64,000 bases of DNA from Clostridium sp. UBA1056 (GTDB lineage Bacteria; Bacillota; Clostridia; Clostridiales; Clostridiaceae): assembly GCA_002316385.1 (NCBI GenBank), contig DCDL01000016.1, positions 1 through 64,000 of the forward strand. The letters run 5' to 3'. Each line of letters opens with the position of its first letter. Within the stretch, counting starts at the first letter, position 1. The notes beneath the pieces were generated by a model. It searched no databases, was not told the DNA's origin, and was given only the letters and a program-made list of their open reading frames with translations. Positions 7,391 through 16,343 of this stretch are shown here, piece by piece. The position numbers and the translations under genes were made by a program.

Positions 7391-7838
7391 TGAATGATTT
7401 GTAGATAACGTGGATTAAGAGAGGTATGAAAACAGGGTGTAATATCAATTTTGAAATAATGTGAATAAGAGCTACCATAATTGGCAGCTCAATATAAAAC
7501 TACACTAACCAATAGGGTTTTGAATTATTGAAGCAAAGATAAATTCATGCACACGGCTATCACCACTTGGGATAGCTTGTCTAAAAATCCCAGGAAAATG
7601 ATGGTTGTCGCGGGTACGACTGATATTTAGCAATTATTGCACTACCTAGATATTCGTGTACGTGAGACTGACATTTATATTTATAATTAGAGTTTTGATA
7701 ATTCTTTTTATTATATGCTGTTTGTTTATACAGAACAAGTCCCTCCTTTTTAAAGTGGACAAGTTATCTCGCTAATTACACAATATGAAAAAGTAGTTAA
7801 AAAGTTACCATGTTAAGTAAAGTTTTAGAAAATAGTTA
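7391..7838. other. Non-coding stretch with several hairpins
   Basis: No convincing frame. Several local stems are visible: GAGCTaCCAtaatTGGcAGCTC near 7470-7491, GCTATC with GATAGC around 7555-7580, and GTCG with CGAC around 7606-7622. A structured phage or mobile-element RNA is possible, but I could not match it to a known class. Confidence 0.35.
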
Positions 7839-7932
7839 GTAATTCAACTATAAGCAGAAATAACCAAGGGCGTAGAACAAACCCCACATCCTTATATAAT
7901 TAGTTCTTTGAAAATTGAATAGTACAGTATTA
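7839..7932 (+). repeat. Spacer-like direct repeat, copy A
   Basis: About 90 bases that align with copy B at 8930-9014: GTAATTCAA, GAAATAAC, AAGGG-GTAG, ACAAACC, TTGAAAA-TGAATAGTAC and GTTA/TATTA in the same order. The segment TTCTTTGAAAATTGAATAG resembles sequence found in Firmicute rRNA-operon leaders and spacers. It stands directly before the broken hydrolase. TGAATAGTACAG at 7916-7927 is the exact inverse of CTGTACTATTCA at 8890-8901. Confidence 0.7.
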
Positions 7933-8014
7933 AAAAAGCAGATAGGTAATGCATACATTTATGTTTAGAAGAATAACCTATTAATGAAGAAATTTTATTA
8001 ATGGAGGCATTTGT

Positions 8015-8828
8015 TTGGGATACTATGTTAGAGTAGAACCTAATGTGAAAATTTATGTAGAGGATCTTAATCCGGATGGCGAGAAGACAATCTTGTTTTT
8101 ACATGGTTGGCCTGGTAGCCATAATTTATTTGAATATCAGTTTGATCAACTTCCAAAGCATGGGTACAGATGTATAGGAATAGATACTAGAGGCTTTGGG
8201 GATTCTGATAAGCCTTATTGATGGATATGACTATGACCGCTTGTCAGATGATGTTAGATGCGTAGTAGAAGCTCTAAATCTTAGGGGTTTCACACTGGCA
8301 GGACATTCAACAGGAGGAGCTATAGCTATTAGATATATGGGCCGCCATAAAGGACACGGAGTATCTAAACTTGCGCTTTTTGCAGCAGCAGCTCCTAGTC
8401 TTATCAAACGTCTAAACTTCCCATATGGTGCAGAAAAAGAAGATATAATCAAAATTATTCAGGGAACATATACTGATAGACCTAAAATGCTGAGAGATTT
8501 CGGAGATACATTTTTCTTTCAGCATATAACCCAACCGTTCTCTGATTGGTTCTTTCAATTGGGATTACAGGCGGCAGGATGGGCAACTGCGGCCATTGCA
8601 AATACTTGGATAAATGAAGTACTATTTTCTGATCTAGGAACAATAAATGTCCCAACTTTAATTATTCATGGCATTCATGACAAAGTTGTTCCATTTGAAC
8701 TAGGCGAAGTACAAAAGCAAAGTATTGAAAATTCTAAACTTATACCATTTGAATACAGCGGTCATGCGTCGTTCTATGACCAGTTAGATAAATTTAACGA
8801 AGAGTTGATGAAATTTATCGAAGAATAA
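8015..8828 (+). pseudogene. Alpha/beta hydrolase, frameshifted
   Basis: Serine hydrolase of the esterase/non-haem haloperoxidase group. It starts with TTG at 8015 after GGAGG. The oxyanion segment FLHGWPGSHN and the RGFGDSDKPY motif end at a stop (8219-8221), because one extra T at 8218/8219 shifts the frame. Removing it restores DKPY-DGYDYDRLSDD. The second part holds the nucleophile elbow GHSTGG, the acid region HGIHDKVVP and the catalytic His in YSGHASFYD. All catalytic residues survive, so the break is recent or a sequence error. The gene lies between two copies of an rRNA-spacer-like repeat. Confidence 0.88.
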
Positions 8829-8889
8829 AGTTTTTGCAACGTAGAATGTCTTAATAAAAAATACTAAAAGTGAATATTTTCTTAAGCTG

Positions 8890-8901
8890 CTGTACTATTC
8901 A
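8890..8901. repeat. 12-base inverse of the repeat-A tail
   Basis: CTGTACTATTCA here is the exact reverse complement of 7916-7927, so the message across the hydrolase could close into a long stem, as rRNA precursors do around 16S and 23S. Confidence 0.6.
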
Positions 8902-8929
8902 GAAATGAATTTTATGGCATTTTTATGTC

Positions 8930-9014
8930 GTAATTCAAAAATATTGAGAAATAACAAAGGGAGTAGGACAAACCTACACCCATTGTTATTTGAAAACTGA
9001 ATAGTACGGTGTTA
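8930..9014 (+). repeat. Spacer-like direct repeat, copy B, with a long hairpin
   Basis: Second copy of the repeat at 7839-7932. Here the hairpin is nearly perfect: AATAACAA (8950-8957), GGG and GTAGG on the left pair with CCTAC, CCC and TTGTTATT (8983-8990) on the right, giving 16 pairs with two A-A mismatches and loop ACAAA. It ends in TTTGAAAACTGAATAGTAC. Copy A has lost much of the pairing. The remaining bases to 9160 hold no gene. Confidence 0.7.
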
Positions 9015-9160
9015 GAAATATGATCTACTCAAATTATCAAATGTGTGAATAAATATTTAGTATGATATAATCTTTATAGAGTTGATTTTGTAGTGTATTA
9101 CATTGTTGTGCAACTGTTTGATTAGATAAAATAAATTGGATTTTGATTGGAGGGCTTTAA

Positions 9161-9505
9161 ATGAGCGAGATAGTAAAAACACCTAAAGCACCTTATTATG
9201 CTGTTATTTTTACATCAATAAGAACTTTAGGTGATAATGGATATGAGAAAGTAGGAGATGATATAGTAAATATTGTTTCTAAACAAAAAGGTTTTTTAGG
9301 GTCAGAAAGTGTTAGAGGTGAAGATGGATTTGGGATGACAATATCATACTGGGATTCCTTAGAAAGCATCAACGCATGGAAATATAATAGTTCTCATATG
9401 GAAGCGAAAGGAATGGGACGAAAGATGTGGTATTCAAAATATATGATACGAATTTGTAAGGTAGAGAGCGACAATTATTTTAAAGGCATGGAGGTCATGG
9501 TGTGA
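9161..9505 (+). CDS. Antibiotic-biosynthesis-monooxygenase (ABM) domain protein
   Basis: A 114-residue protein with a dimeric alpha-beta barrel pattern. Residues ~12-100 show the ABM features: a first strand YYAVIFTSIR, the helix DDIVNIVSKQKGFLG, and the second strand FGMTISYWDSLESINAWK with the conserved W. Members include small quinol monooxygenases and haem-degrading enzymes, but many act on unknown substrates, so no reaction is assigned. TTGGAGGG precedes the ATG. Its stop is inside a terminator stem. It is a single-gene unit beside the decayed accessory region. Confidence 0.8.
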   Translation: MSEIVKTPKAPYYAVIFTSIRTLGDNGYEKVGDDIVNIVSKQKGFLGSESVRGEDGFGMTISYWDSLESINAWKYNSSHMEAKGMGRKMWYSKYMIRICKVESDNYFKGMEVMV

Positions 9506-9526
9506 CTACCATGCCTTGATTTTAAT
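9482..9526 (+). terminator. Terminator overlapping the ABM gene end
   Basis: AAGGCATGG (9483-9491) pairs with CCATGCCTT (9509-9517), with a T-rich tail. Confidence 0.75.
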
Positions 9527-9672
9527 ATAATAGTACATAAATTACATTTCAATAACACCTTCAACTCCATCTTTATTCCTTCCTACTCTATATCATGAAA
9601 CTATATATAACCAATGATGAGAGGCTACATATAAAATTTAGTTTATAAATTCAAAGGTAGATAATAAGGAAA

Positions 9673-9828
9673 ATGCTAATTGATGAAATAGTTGTATCAG
9701 TAAAATCAAAGTTTATAAAAAATATTATTAATGAGAAGCTTAAAAAGCAGCTAGAGATATTGTTTTGTAAAAAAGCGATAGCTATATTGAAGGGGCAAGT
9801 AATTTACAAATATCAAAATGCTAATTAA
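9673..9828 (+). CDS. Possible small basic protein (51 aa)
   Basis: A 51-codon frame from ATG 9673 with AAGGA only two bases upstream, too close for a good start. The product is Lys/Ile rich with one Cys and no recognisable motif. It overlaps the end of the opposing ytaF relic. It may be a chance frame or a fragment of a lost gene. Confidence 0.2.
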   Translation: MLIDEIVVSVKSKFIKNIINEKLKKQLEILFCKKAIAILKGQVIYKYQNAN

Positions 9829-10446
9829 GGAATTCAATGATACCAAGCATTATTAGTAATATGCCTGAGAATAATGGTGCATATTTACCGAGGAATTTAC
9901 CTAATAAACATTTACCTATGGCTTCACCTAATGTAATTGTAACTATACTTAATATAAACGTGGATATGATTGTAAATAGAATATTAACTCCTGTTATACT
10001 TGCGGCTACTCCAGTGCCTAAGTTATTAAATGTTAATCCCAATGCTATAAGTAAAGCTTCTTTCATGTTTATATCACTTGAGCTATCTAAATCGGATTTT
10101 TAGCATATTCAATCATATCATCAATGTCTTTTAAAGCAAGTTCTTTCGATTTGGTGTTATTAATAAGCTTTATTATGCTTTGGACTACAAAATATATTCC
10201 TAAGATAATGACTACTCCAGCACCTAAGATATTAGCCACAGATCTAGGTAAAAATGTTGATATATATGCTCCAACTGACATAGATAAAAATGTTCCTGTA
10301 GATGTAACAAACGCTATTATAAGGTTCGCCAGTATTCCTAGCTTTATTTTCTTTATTCCATAAGCGATACCAATAACTACGTTATCTAAATTAGATGATA
10401 AGCTAAACAATAAGGCTGATAAAATTAATGACATATATTTTCTCAC
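9821..10446 (-). pseudogene. ytaF: YtaF-like sporulation membrane protein (MntP superfamily), frameshifted
   Basis: Six-helix inner-membrane protein of the family that contains MntP and the sporulation protein YtaF. The first half (from ATG 10446) holds SNLDNVVIGIAYGIK and ends at a stop at 10087. One base is missing near 10093: restoring CCG-GAT gives KNPDLDSSSDINMKEALLIALG and joins the second half, which has the matching FNNLGTGVAASITG repeat. Together they make about 208 residues, the normal family size. The break lies in a linker between the two three-helix halves. Either the gene is inactive here or the sequence contains an error. Confidence 0.82.
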
Positions 10447-10656
10447 TTTTTATTACTTTCATTTTAATATATGAATTTTAAATTTATATGGTGATTAGTA
10501 ATTTATACAAGGATAAATAGGAAATATTTCTGATATCTTGATAAAACAAAATTAGGAGTTTTTTTAGGAGTTGTCATTAATAGAATTTTAACAGATAATA
10601 ATTAAACTTATACTAAATTGAAAGGAGAAAGATAATTCTTAAAGATACAATTAAAA

Positions 10657-10690
10657 GCTAGTAGGGAGTAAAATCCTTACTAGCTCTTAT
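10657..10690 (-). terminator. Terminator of the AI-2E-family gene
   Basis: GCTAGTAGGGA and TCCTTACTAGC form a stem (10657-10684). On the minus strand it is followed by TTTTAATT. The sequence nearly duplicates the terminator at 1642-1669. Confidence 0.7.
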
Positions 10691-10722
10691 TAAATTAATA
10701 CTAGTTAATTTAAATTTAAAAT

Positions 10723-11820
10723 TTATTTTTCTACTGTAATCTCTGGAGTATGTTTGTTTATCCAATAATTATAGAGATTTTTAACAAGGATTTTAATAAT
10801 GTTATATACAGGAACAGCGAGAAAGGCTGCAAAGAAACCACCAAAATATACACTTATGGTAACTACTAAAATAGTTGTTAATGGATGCATATTAAGTTGA
10901 TTACCAGTAATATTAGGAGTTATAACATTACCTTCCAACTGTTGTACAATTATGGTAAGAATTATTGTTTTAAGTACCATGCCAAAGCCCATACTTAAGG
11001 ATATAAGTATGGCTGGAAGAATTCCAAGTATTACTCCTAAGAAAGGAATAAAGGCGGTTATAAGAGAGAATAAGGCAAGGACAAGAGCATTAGGCATACC
11101 AATTATTACATATCCTATAAACATAAGAACACCAATTACACAGGCAACCATAACCTGGGAAGTGATGTATTGTCTTAATATGGTATCAATTTCATGCAAT
11201 ATTTTTAATATAACAGCTTTAACCTTTCTTGGAAGGAAGGAGGCAAAGGTATTATAAATTTTCTTATCATCTTTAAGTATATAGAACATTATTATTGGAA
11301 TTAAAATCATTTGAGCTACAAAATTACCTATAGAACTAGCAAATACATATACATTTTTAGTTATATCTGTAAAGGAATTCACTAAATAATTAGCAAATTT
11401 CTGAAGTAATGCACCAATATTTAAAAACTCATTAATTTGAGGAAATAGATAACTATATTTATCAGTTAGGCTTTGAACGGAATTTATAATAGCCATCATT
11501 AAACTTTCTCCTTGAGTAGCTATAATTGATGAAGAGTACATAAGCAGATATACTATTAAACCTATTATTAGTAGTATTGAAAGTGCTGTAGCTATACCAC
11601 TTGATAATTTTCTATTTTGTAGAAATCTTTTTACTGGCCTTACTAAATAGTAAAGAAAAATGGCTAAAACTATAGGTATAAACATTGCATTAAGAATTGT
11701 AGTTATAGGAGATAGTACGAAATTCATCTTGCTAAAGAGAAGTATAGCAATAAGAATTAAATTTAAAATTAAGAGAAATTGTATTATTTTATTTGTATTC
11801 TTATTCTTATTTATATTCAT
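10723..11820 (-). CDS. AI-2E/PerM-family membrane transporter
   Basis: A 365-residue integral membrane protein of the family covering TqsA, PerM and YtvI. Hydrophobic helices lie at residues ~10-55, 72-90 and 155-180, and several more in the C-terminal half, which has the family signature ...LITAFIPFLGVILGILPAI and later PNITGNQLNMHPL. Members export autoinducer or act as Na/H antiporters, so the substrate is not assigned. A GGAGGAAAAA site precedes the ATG. It is a single-gene unit. Family confident, function open. Confidence 0.85.
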   Translation of the reverse strand: MNINKNKNTNKIIQFLLILNLILIAILLFSKMNFVLSPITTILNAMFIPIVLAIFLYYLVRPVKRFLQNRKLSSGIATALSILLIIGLIVYLLMYSSSIIATQGESLMMAIINSVQSLTDKYSYLFPQINEFLNIGALLQKFANYLVNSFTDITKNVYVFASSIGNFVAQMILIPIIMFYILKDDKKIYNTFASFLPRKVKAVILKILHEIDTILRQYITSQVMVACVIGVLMFIGYVIIGMPNALVLALFSLITAFIPFLGVILGILPAILISLSMGFGMVLKTIILTIIVQQLEGNVITPNITGNQLNMHPLTTILVVTISVYFGGFFAAFLAVPVYNIIKILVKNLYNYWINKHTPEITVEK

Positions 11821-11943
11821 TTTTTCCTCCTTGTAAAATTAGTATAATTTAAATATACTGTTACCGTTATGTACTACGATATAAACAATTATAAAAAATA
11901 CATGCTAGAAAGTTAAAACTAGCATGTTAGTTTCAAAGTTTAT

Positions 11944-12393
11944 TTAGTTATGCAAAGTAGAAAGGATTTTAGGATATTCTTCGTCTACAGCTCTAAATAT
12001 TATAGAAAGCATTTGAAAAACTAAATCTGCATCAAAATTATTATTAAATGGTAGAGAAATCTTTGCACTTATAACTTCATTATCTTCATAAAAGGATACA
12101 TATTTATATGTAGAGTTTAATTCATTAAATAAAGCGTATAGCTTGTATTTATCTTGGTTTTTAGATATAGAAGCTATATTAAAGCAAAATATATCTGCCA
12201 ATGTATCATCATCTCTTAATGCTATAACAGCCCTTCTATCTTGACCACCACCAAGAACTGGTTTAGTAACTCCATTTATAGTAATCTTTTCAGGAAATGA
12301 AAAAATAGTAAATTCATCTACATTGAGTCCTTTATTTAAAGGAATTTTATGTTCTTCTATATATTTTTCAAATTCTATGGCATTATTTCTCAT
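11944..12393 (-). CDS. YbjN-like small cytosolic protein
   Basis: A 149-residue soluble protein with a mixed alpha/beta pattern. The C-terminal part (VSFYEDNEVISAKISLP followed by DLVFQMLSIIFRAVDEEYP) resembles the YbjN / secretion-chaperone fold, where two strands lead into a long helix. No catalytic motif is visible. GGGGGAAGTAAT stands before the ATG. It is monocistronic, between the PerM-type permease and pflA. Family assignment is tentative. Confidence 0.5.
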   Translation of the reverse strand: MRNNAIEFEKYIEEHKIPLNKGLNVDEFTIFSFPEKITINGVTKPVLGGGQDRRAVIALRDDDTLADIFCFNIASISKNQDKYKLYALFNELNSTYKYVSFYEDNEVISAKISLPFNNNFDADLVFQMLSIIFRAVDEEYPKILSTLHN

Positions 12394-12597
12394 ATTACTT
12401 CCCCCTTGGATGAAATTGATATAAATATATTTGAGAATATTATTTATATTATAATTTATTAGTAATTATCTCATAAAAAATGTAGTTAGTAAATAGTATT
12501 ACACAAGTTAAGAGTATATGCTCAAATCCATGCAATTATTACCAAAATGTGGATAAAGTTGGGGATAATGTGGAAAAAAATGTAAAGAGACTTTAAG

Positions 12598-13341
12598 CTA
12601 AGAAATTTTACTCTTTTTACATTGTTGAACTTTAGATATTAAATAATCTTGAAGTTTGCTACAGTCTTCTTTATCCATTTGTTTTACACCATCTAATTTA
12701 TATTCTAGGCCTAAACTTTCATATTTATTTACGCCTAAAAGATGATAAGGTAATAGCTCTATCTTATCTACATTAGGAATTTCTTCGGTTATTATATCAG
12801 CAATCTCATCCATATGCTTCAAAGTATCGGTATAACCAGGAATAACTACATGTCTAACCCATACACGAGTGGTGGATTTCCTAAGAGCTGATAAGAATAA
12901 GTTAACATCTTTTGTATCTCTACCAGTAAGAGTTACATAGCCGTCGCTATTAATATGCTTTATATCTAATAAAACTAAGTCAGTATATTTTAATATTTTA
13001 TCATAATCGCCATTACCATAGCCTGCAGTATCAATAGTTGTGTGAATGTCAAGGGCTTTACATTTTTTTAAAAGTTCTAGTAGAAATTCAGGTTGAACAA
13101 GAGGATCTCCGCCAGAAAAGGTAACACCACCACCGGAAGGCTGAAAATAAGGCTTAAACCTTATAATTTTATTTATAAGTTCATCTGTGGTAACTTCCTT
13201 ACCATCTTTTAAACTCCAAGTATCTGGATTATGGCAATAAGCACATCTTAATTTACACCCTTGAAAAAATACTACAGTTCTTATACCAGGACCATCTACT
13301 AAGCCCATACTTTCTATTGAGTGAATTCTACCAGTTTTCAT
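12598..13341 (-). CDS. pflA: Pyruvate formate-lyase activating enzyme
   Basis: Radical SAM enzyme that installs the glycyl radical on PflB. The 4Fe-4S ligands are Cys29, Cys33 and Cys36 (CKLRCAYC). The SAM motif GGDP follows in VTFSGGDPL. Length 247 is standard for the activase without ferredoxin inserts. AGGAGG precedes the ATG. It is downstream of pflB on the same strand with a hairpin (13449-13485) between them, which should set a lower level for the activase than for the abundant PflB. Confidence 0.96.
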   Translation of the reverse strand: MKTGRIHSIESMGLVDGPGIRTVVFFQGCKLRCAYCHNPDTWSLKDGKEVTTDELINKIIRFKPYFQPSGGGVTFSGGDPLVQPEFLLELLKKCKALDIHTTIDTAGYGNGDYDKILKYTDLVLLDIKHINSDGYVTLTGRDTKDVNLFLSALRKSTTRVWVRHVVIPGYTDTLKHMDEIADIITEEIPNVDKIELLPYHLLGVNKYESLGLEYKLDGVKQMDKEDCSKLQDYLISKVQQCKKSKIS

Positions 13342-13448
13342 TATAAATCCTCCTTAAAATTTCATCTATTAATATAATTAACTTTATACAAAAGTAACTT
13401 AGTTAATTTCTCTATAAAATTAATTAATATATGCTTTTTTACATTTAA

Positions 13449-13485
13449 TATAGTAGAGATATCTTAAAAAGATATCTCTACTATA
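13449..13485 (-). terminator. Strong intercistronic hairpin between pflB and pflA
   Basis: TATAGTAGAGATATCT and AGATATCTCTACTATA pair perfectly (arms 13449-13464 and 13470-13485) with an AAAAA/TTTTT loop. On the minus strand there is no long T tract, so it may attenuate or stabilise rather than fully terminate. Confidence 0.65.
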
Positions 13486-13512
13486 ATATTAAAATTAAAT
13501 ATTTAAGCTAGA

Positions 13513-15744
13513 TTACATTGATGCATGGAATGTTCTGTTAATAACATCTAACTGCTGTTCTCTTGTTAGTCTAATAAAGTTAACTGCATATCCAGAAACT
13601 CTAACAGTTAATTGAGGATATTCTTCTGGATGATCCATAGCATCTAATAAAGTTTCTCTATTAAATACATTCACGTTTAAGTGGTGAGCATTTTGTCCGA
13701 AGTATCCATCCATTAAGTTACTTAAGTTTGATATTCTATCTTCAGATGATTTTCCTAAAGCATCTGGTATAATTGAGAAAGTATTAGAGATACCATCTTG
13801 AGAATATTCATATGGTAACTTAGCTACAGAGTTTAGTGATGCTAGAGATCCGCTACTGTCTCTTCCGTGCATTGGGTTAGCTCCAGGAGCAAATGGTTCA
13901 CCAGCTTTTCTACCACATGGTGTTGTACCAGTTTTTTTACCATAAACTACGTTTGAAGTTATAGTAAGAACTGATTGAGTATGATATGCATTTCTGTATG
14001 TCTTGTTCATTCTAATTTTCTTCATCATAGTTTCAACTAGATATACAGCTATATCATCAACTCTGTCATCATCATTTCCGTATTTAGGGAATTCGCCTTC
14101 TACTTCAAAGTCTACTGCTATTCCTTCTTCATTTCTGATAGGTTTAACTTTAGCATATTTAATTGCTGATAAAGAGTCTGCACATACTGAAAGCCCAGCT
14201 ATACCACAAGCCATTGTTCTAAATACATCTCTGTCGTGTAGAGCCATTTGCAAAGATTCATAAGAATACTTATCATGCATATAGTGAATAACATTTAATG
14301 TATTAACATAAAGTTTAGCTAGCCACTCCATCATAACATCAAGTTTTTCCATAACTTCATCATAATTCAGGTATTCAGAAGTGATTTTTTCCATTTTAGG
14401 AGCAACTTGAACTCCAGCTTTTTCATCTATACCACCATTTATTGTGTAAAGCAATGTTTTACCTAAGTTAACTCTAGCTCCAAAGAATTGCATTTGTTTA
14501 CCAACTCTCATAGCGGATACACAACAAGCAATAGCGTAGTCATCTCCCCAATAAGTTGCCATTAAATCGTCATTTTCATATTGAACAGAACTTGTATCTA
14601 TAGAAACTTTTGAGCAGAAATCCTTAAAGCCTTGAGGTAATCTTGTTGACCATAGTACAGTTAAATTTGGTTCAGGAGAAGGTCCTAAAGTATATAATGT
14701 ATTAAGCATTCTGAAAGAGTTTTTAGTTACTAAAGATCTTCCATCTAATCCCATACCACCAATTGCTTCAGTAACCCAAGTTGGATCTCCAGAGAATAAG
14801 TCGTTATATTCAGGAGTTCTTAGGAACTTAACTAATCTTAATTTCATTATGAAGTGGTCTACTATTTCTTGCGCGCCTTCTTCAGTAAGAGTACCATTAT
14901 CTAAATCTCTTTGAATGTATATATCAAGGAAAGTAGATATTCTACCAAGAGACATAGCAGCACCATTTTGTTGTTTTATTGATCCAAGGTATCCAAAGTA
15001 TAACCACTGAATAGCTTCTTGAGCATTTTTAGCAGGAACTGATATATCAAAGCCATAGCTAGCTGCCATTGTTTTTAATTCCTTAAGAGCAACTATTTGA
15101 TCAGAAAGTTCTTCTCTTAATTGAATAACGTCAGCATCTATAGTACTAACCTCTAAGCTTTTCTTTTGTTCAATTTTATCTTTTATTAATCTATCTATAC
15201 CGTATAGAGCAACCCTTCTGTAGTCACCTATGATTCTACCTCTTCCATAAGCATCTGGTAGACCAGTTACTATACCGTATTTTCTAGCTAATTTCATTTC
15301 GTCAGTGTAAGCATCAAAAACTCCTTGGTTATGAGTTTTTCTGTGTTTTGTAAATATTTCAGAGATTAGAGGGTCTATTTCATATCCATAAGCTTTAGCT
15401 GCATTTTCAGCCATTTTTATTCCACCTTGAGGCATAACTGCTCTTTTTAGTGGAGCATCAGTTTGAACACCAACAATTTTTTCAAGATTTTTATCTATAT
15501 ATCCTGGGTTATATGCGTCTATTTTTGATATAGTTTTAGTATCAAGATCTAAAATACCACCATTTTCTATTTCTTTTTTTAATAATTCACTTACTTCAGT
15601 CCATAATTTATTTGTAGCTTCTGTAGCGCCAGATAAAAATGAGGCATCCCCCTCGTATGGAGTGTAGTTTGATTGAATAAAATCTCTTACATTAATTTCT
15701 TTTTTCCAAGTTTTGCCTTCGAAGCTATTCCATTGAGTAAACAT
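13513..15744 (-). CDS. pflB: Formate C-acetyltransferase (pyruvate formate-lyase)
   Basis: Converts pyruvate and CoA into acetyl-CoA and formate under anaerobic conditions. The 743-residue length is standard. The adjacent catalytic cysteines are Cys407-Cys408 (IACCVSAM) and the radical glycine is Gly718 in RVSGYAVNF. AGGAGGG precedes the ATG. The upstream 600 bases hold two TATAACAG/CTGTTATA palindromes that may be regulatory. The downstream activase shares the transcript. Formate made here can feed one-carbon metabolism in clostridia. Confidence 0.98.
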   Translation of the reverse strand: MFTQWNSFEGKTWKKEINVRDFIQSNYTPYEGDASFLSGATEATNKLWTEVSELLKKEIENGGILDLDTKTISKIDAYNPGYIDKNLEKIVGVQTDAPLKRAVMPQGGIKMAENAAKAYGYEIDPLISEIFTKHRKTHNQGVFDAYTDEMKLARKYGIVTGLPDAYGRGRIIGDYRRVALYGIDRLIKDKIEQKKSLEVSTIDADVIQLREELSDQIVALKELKTMAASYGFDISVPAKNAQEAIQWLYFGYLGSIKQQNGAAMSLGRISTFLDIYIQRDLDNGTLTEEGAQEIVDHFIMKLRLVKFLRTPEYNDLFSGDPTWVTEAIGGMGLDGRSLVTKNSFRMLNTLYTLGPSPEPNLTVLWSTRLPQGFKDFCSKVSIDTSSVQYENDDLMATYWGDDYAIACCVSAMRVGKQMQFFGARVNLGKTLLYTINGGIDEKAGVQVAPKMEKITSEYLNYDEVMEKLDVMMEWLAKLYVNTLNVIHYMHDKYSYESLQMALHDRDVFRTMACGIAGLSVCADSLSAIKYAKVKPIRNEEGIAVDFEVEGEFPKYGNDDDRVDDIAVYLVETMMKKIRMNKTYRNAYHTQSVLTITSNVVYGKKTGTTPCGRKAGEPFAPGANPMHGRDSSGSLASLNSVAKLPYEYSQDGISNTFSIIPDALGKSSEDRISNLSNLMDGYFGQNAHHLNVNVFNRETLLDAMDHPEEYPQLTVRVSGYAVNFIRLTREQQLDVINRTFHASM

Positions 15745-15807
15745 GTGTAACCCTCCTAAATAAATTTAATTAAAAATAAACAAATTTATATATTTAATTA
15801 ATTAAAA

Positions 15808-15834
15808 TATAACAGAGATAACTTAGCTGTTATA
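15808..15834. promoter_or_regulatory. Palindrome 1 upstream of pflB
   Basis: TATAACAG (15808-15815) and CTGTTATA (15827-15834) are separated by 11 bases. The same 8-mers occur again at 15889-15914 in the opposite order. It lies 64 bases upstream of the pflB start, where a regulator of a minus-strand promoter could bind. No known operator is matched. Confidence 0.55.
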
Positions 15835-15885
15835 TAGTAAAAAGTTAAATAATTAACAATTTAATTTAGATGATGATTCTCTTCT

Positions 15886-15917
15886 CATCTGTTATAATTA
15901 TATAACTATAACAGATG
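15886..15917. promoter_or_regulatory. Palindrome 2 upstream of pflB
   Basis: CATCTGTTATA (15886-15896) and TATAACAGATG (15907-15917) form a perfect 11-base inverted repeat with a 10-base gap. It contains the same CTGTTATA/TATAACAG pair as palindrome 1. The remaining bases from 15918 to 16343 are AT-rich and hold no gene I can support. Confidence 0.55.
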
Positions 15918-16343
15918 AAAAACAACAGTTTTTTTAAAGAGAATAAAATTTAAATATTCAGAAAATAAAAACAAGTAAAGGATTAAATGTGTATAATTTA
16001 TTTAAAATAATAATTGCAAGAAGAATAAAAAGAATTTTCATTAAAATTCCATTTGAAAGTAATATAACAGATAAAATGAGATTTTGAAACAGATTTAAAT
16101 TAATTAACTGTAAAATACAGTTTGAGAATTTATATTGATACAGTATCATATCTATAGAAATTTATGGCAAAAATGGATGTAATAAAAATAGTAAATAAAC
16201 TAATTGTAAATTTAAATTGATTTTGTATAAAAAAATGTTAATTTATAATAAGTTGAGTTATAATAAGTATATAATTAATAATTAAAATATATATTAATTA
16301 AAAAGATACTAAAATAATGAAGTTAGCTATGGAGGTAAAAGCT

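Noticed and set aside
8960..9020. Functional rRNA gene or complete rRNA spacer
   Set aside because: Only a spacer-like motif is seen; no 16S, 23S or 5S sequence lies on either side.
15958..16149. 63-residue minus-strand frame upstream of pflB
   Set aside because: Low-complexity Ile/Leu translation of AT-rich DNA, no ribosome site and no terminator; likely chance.
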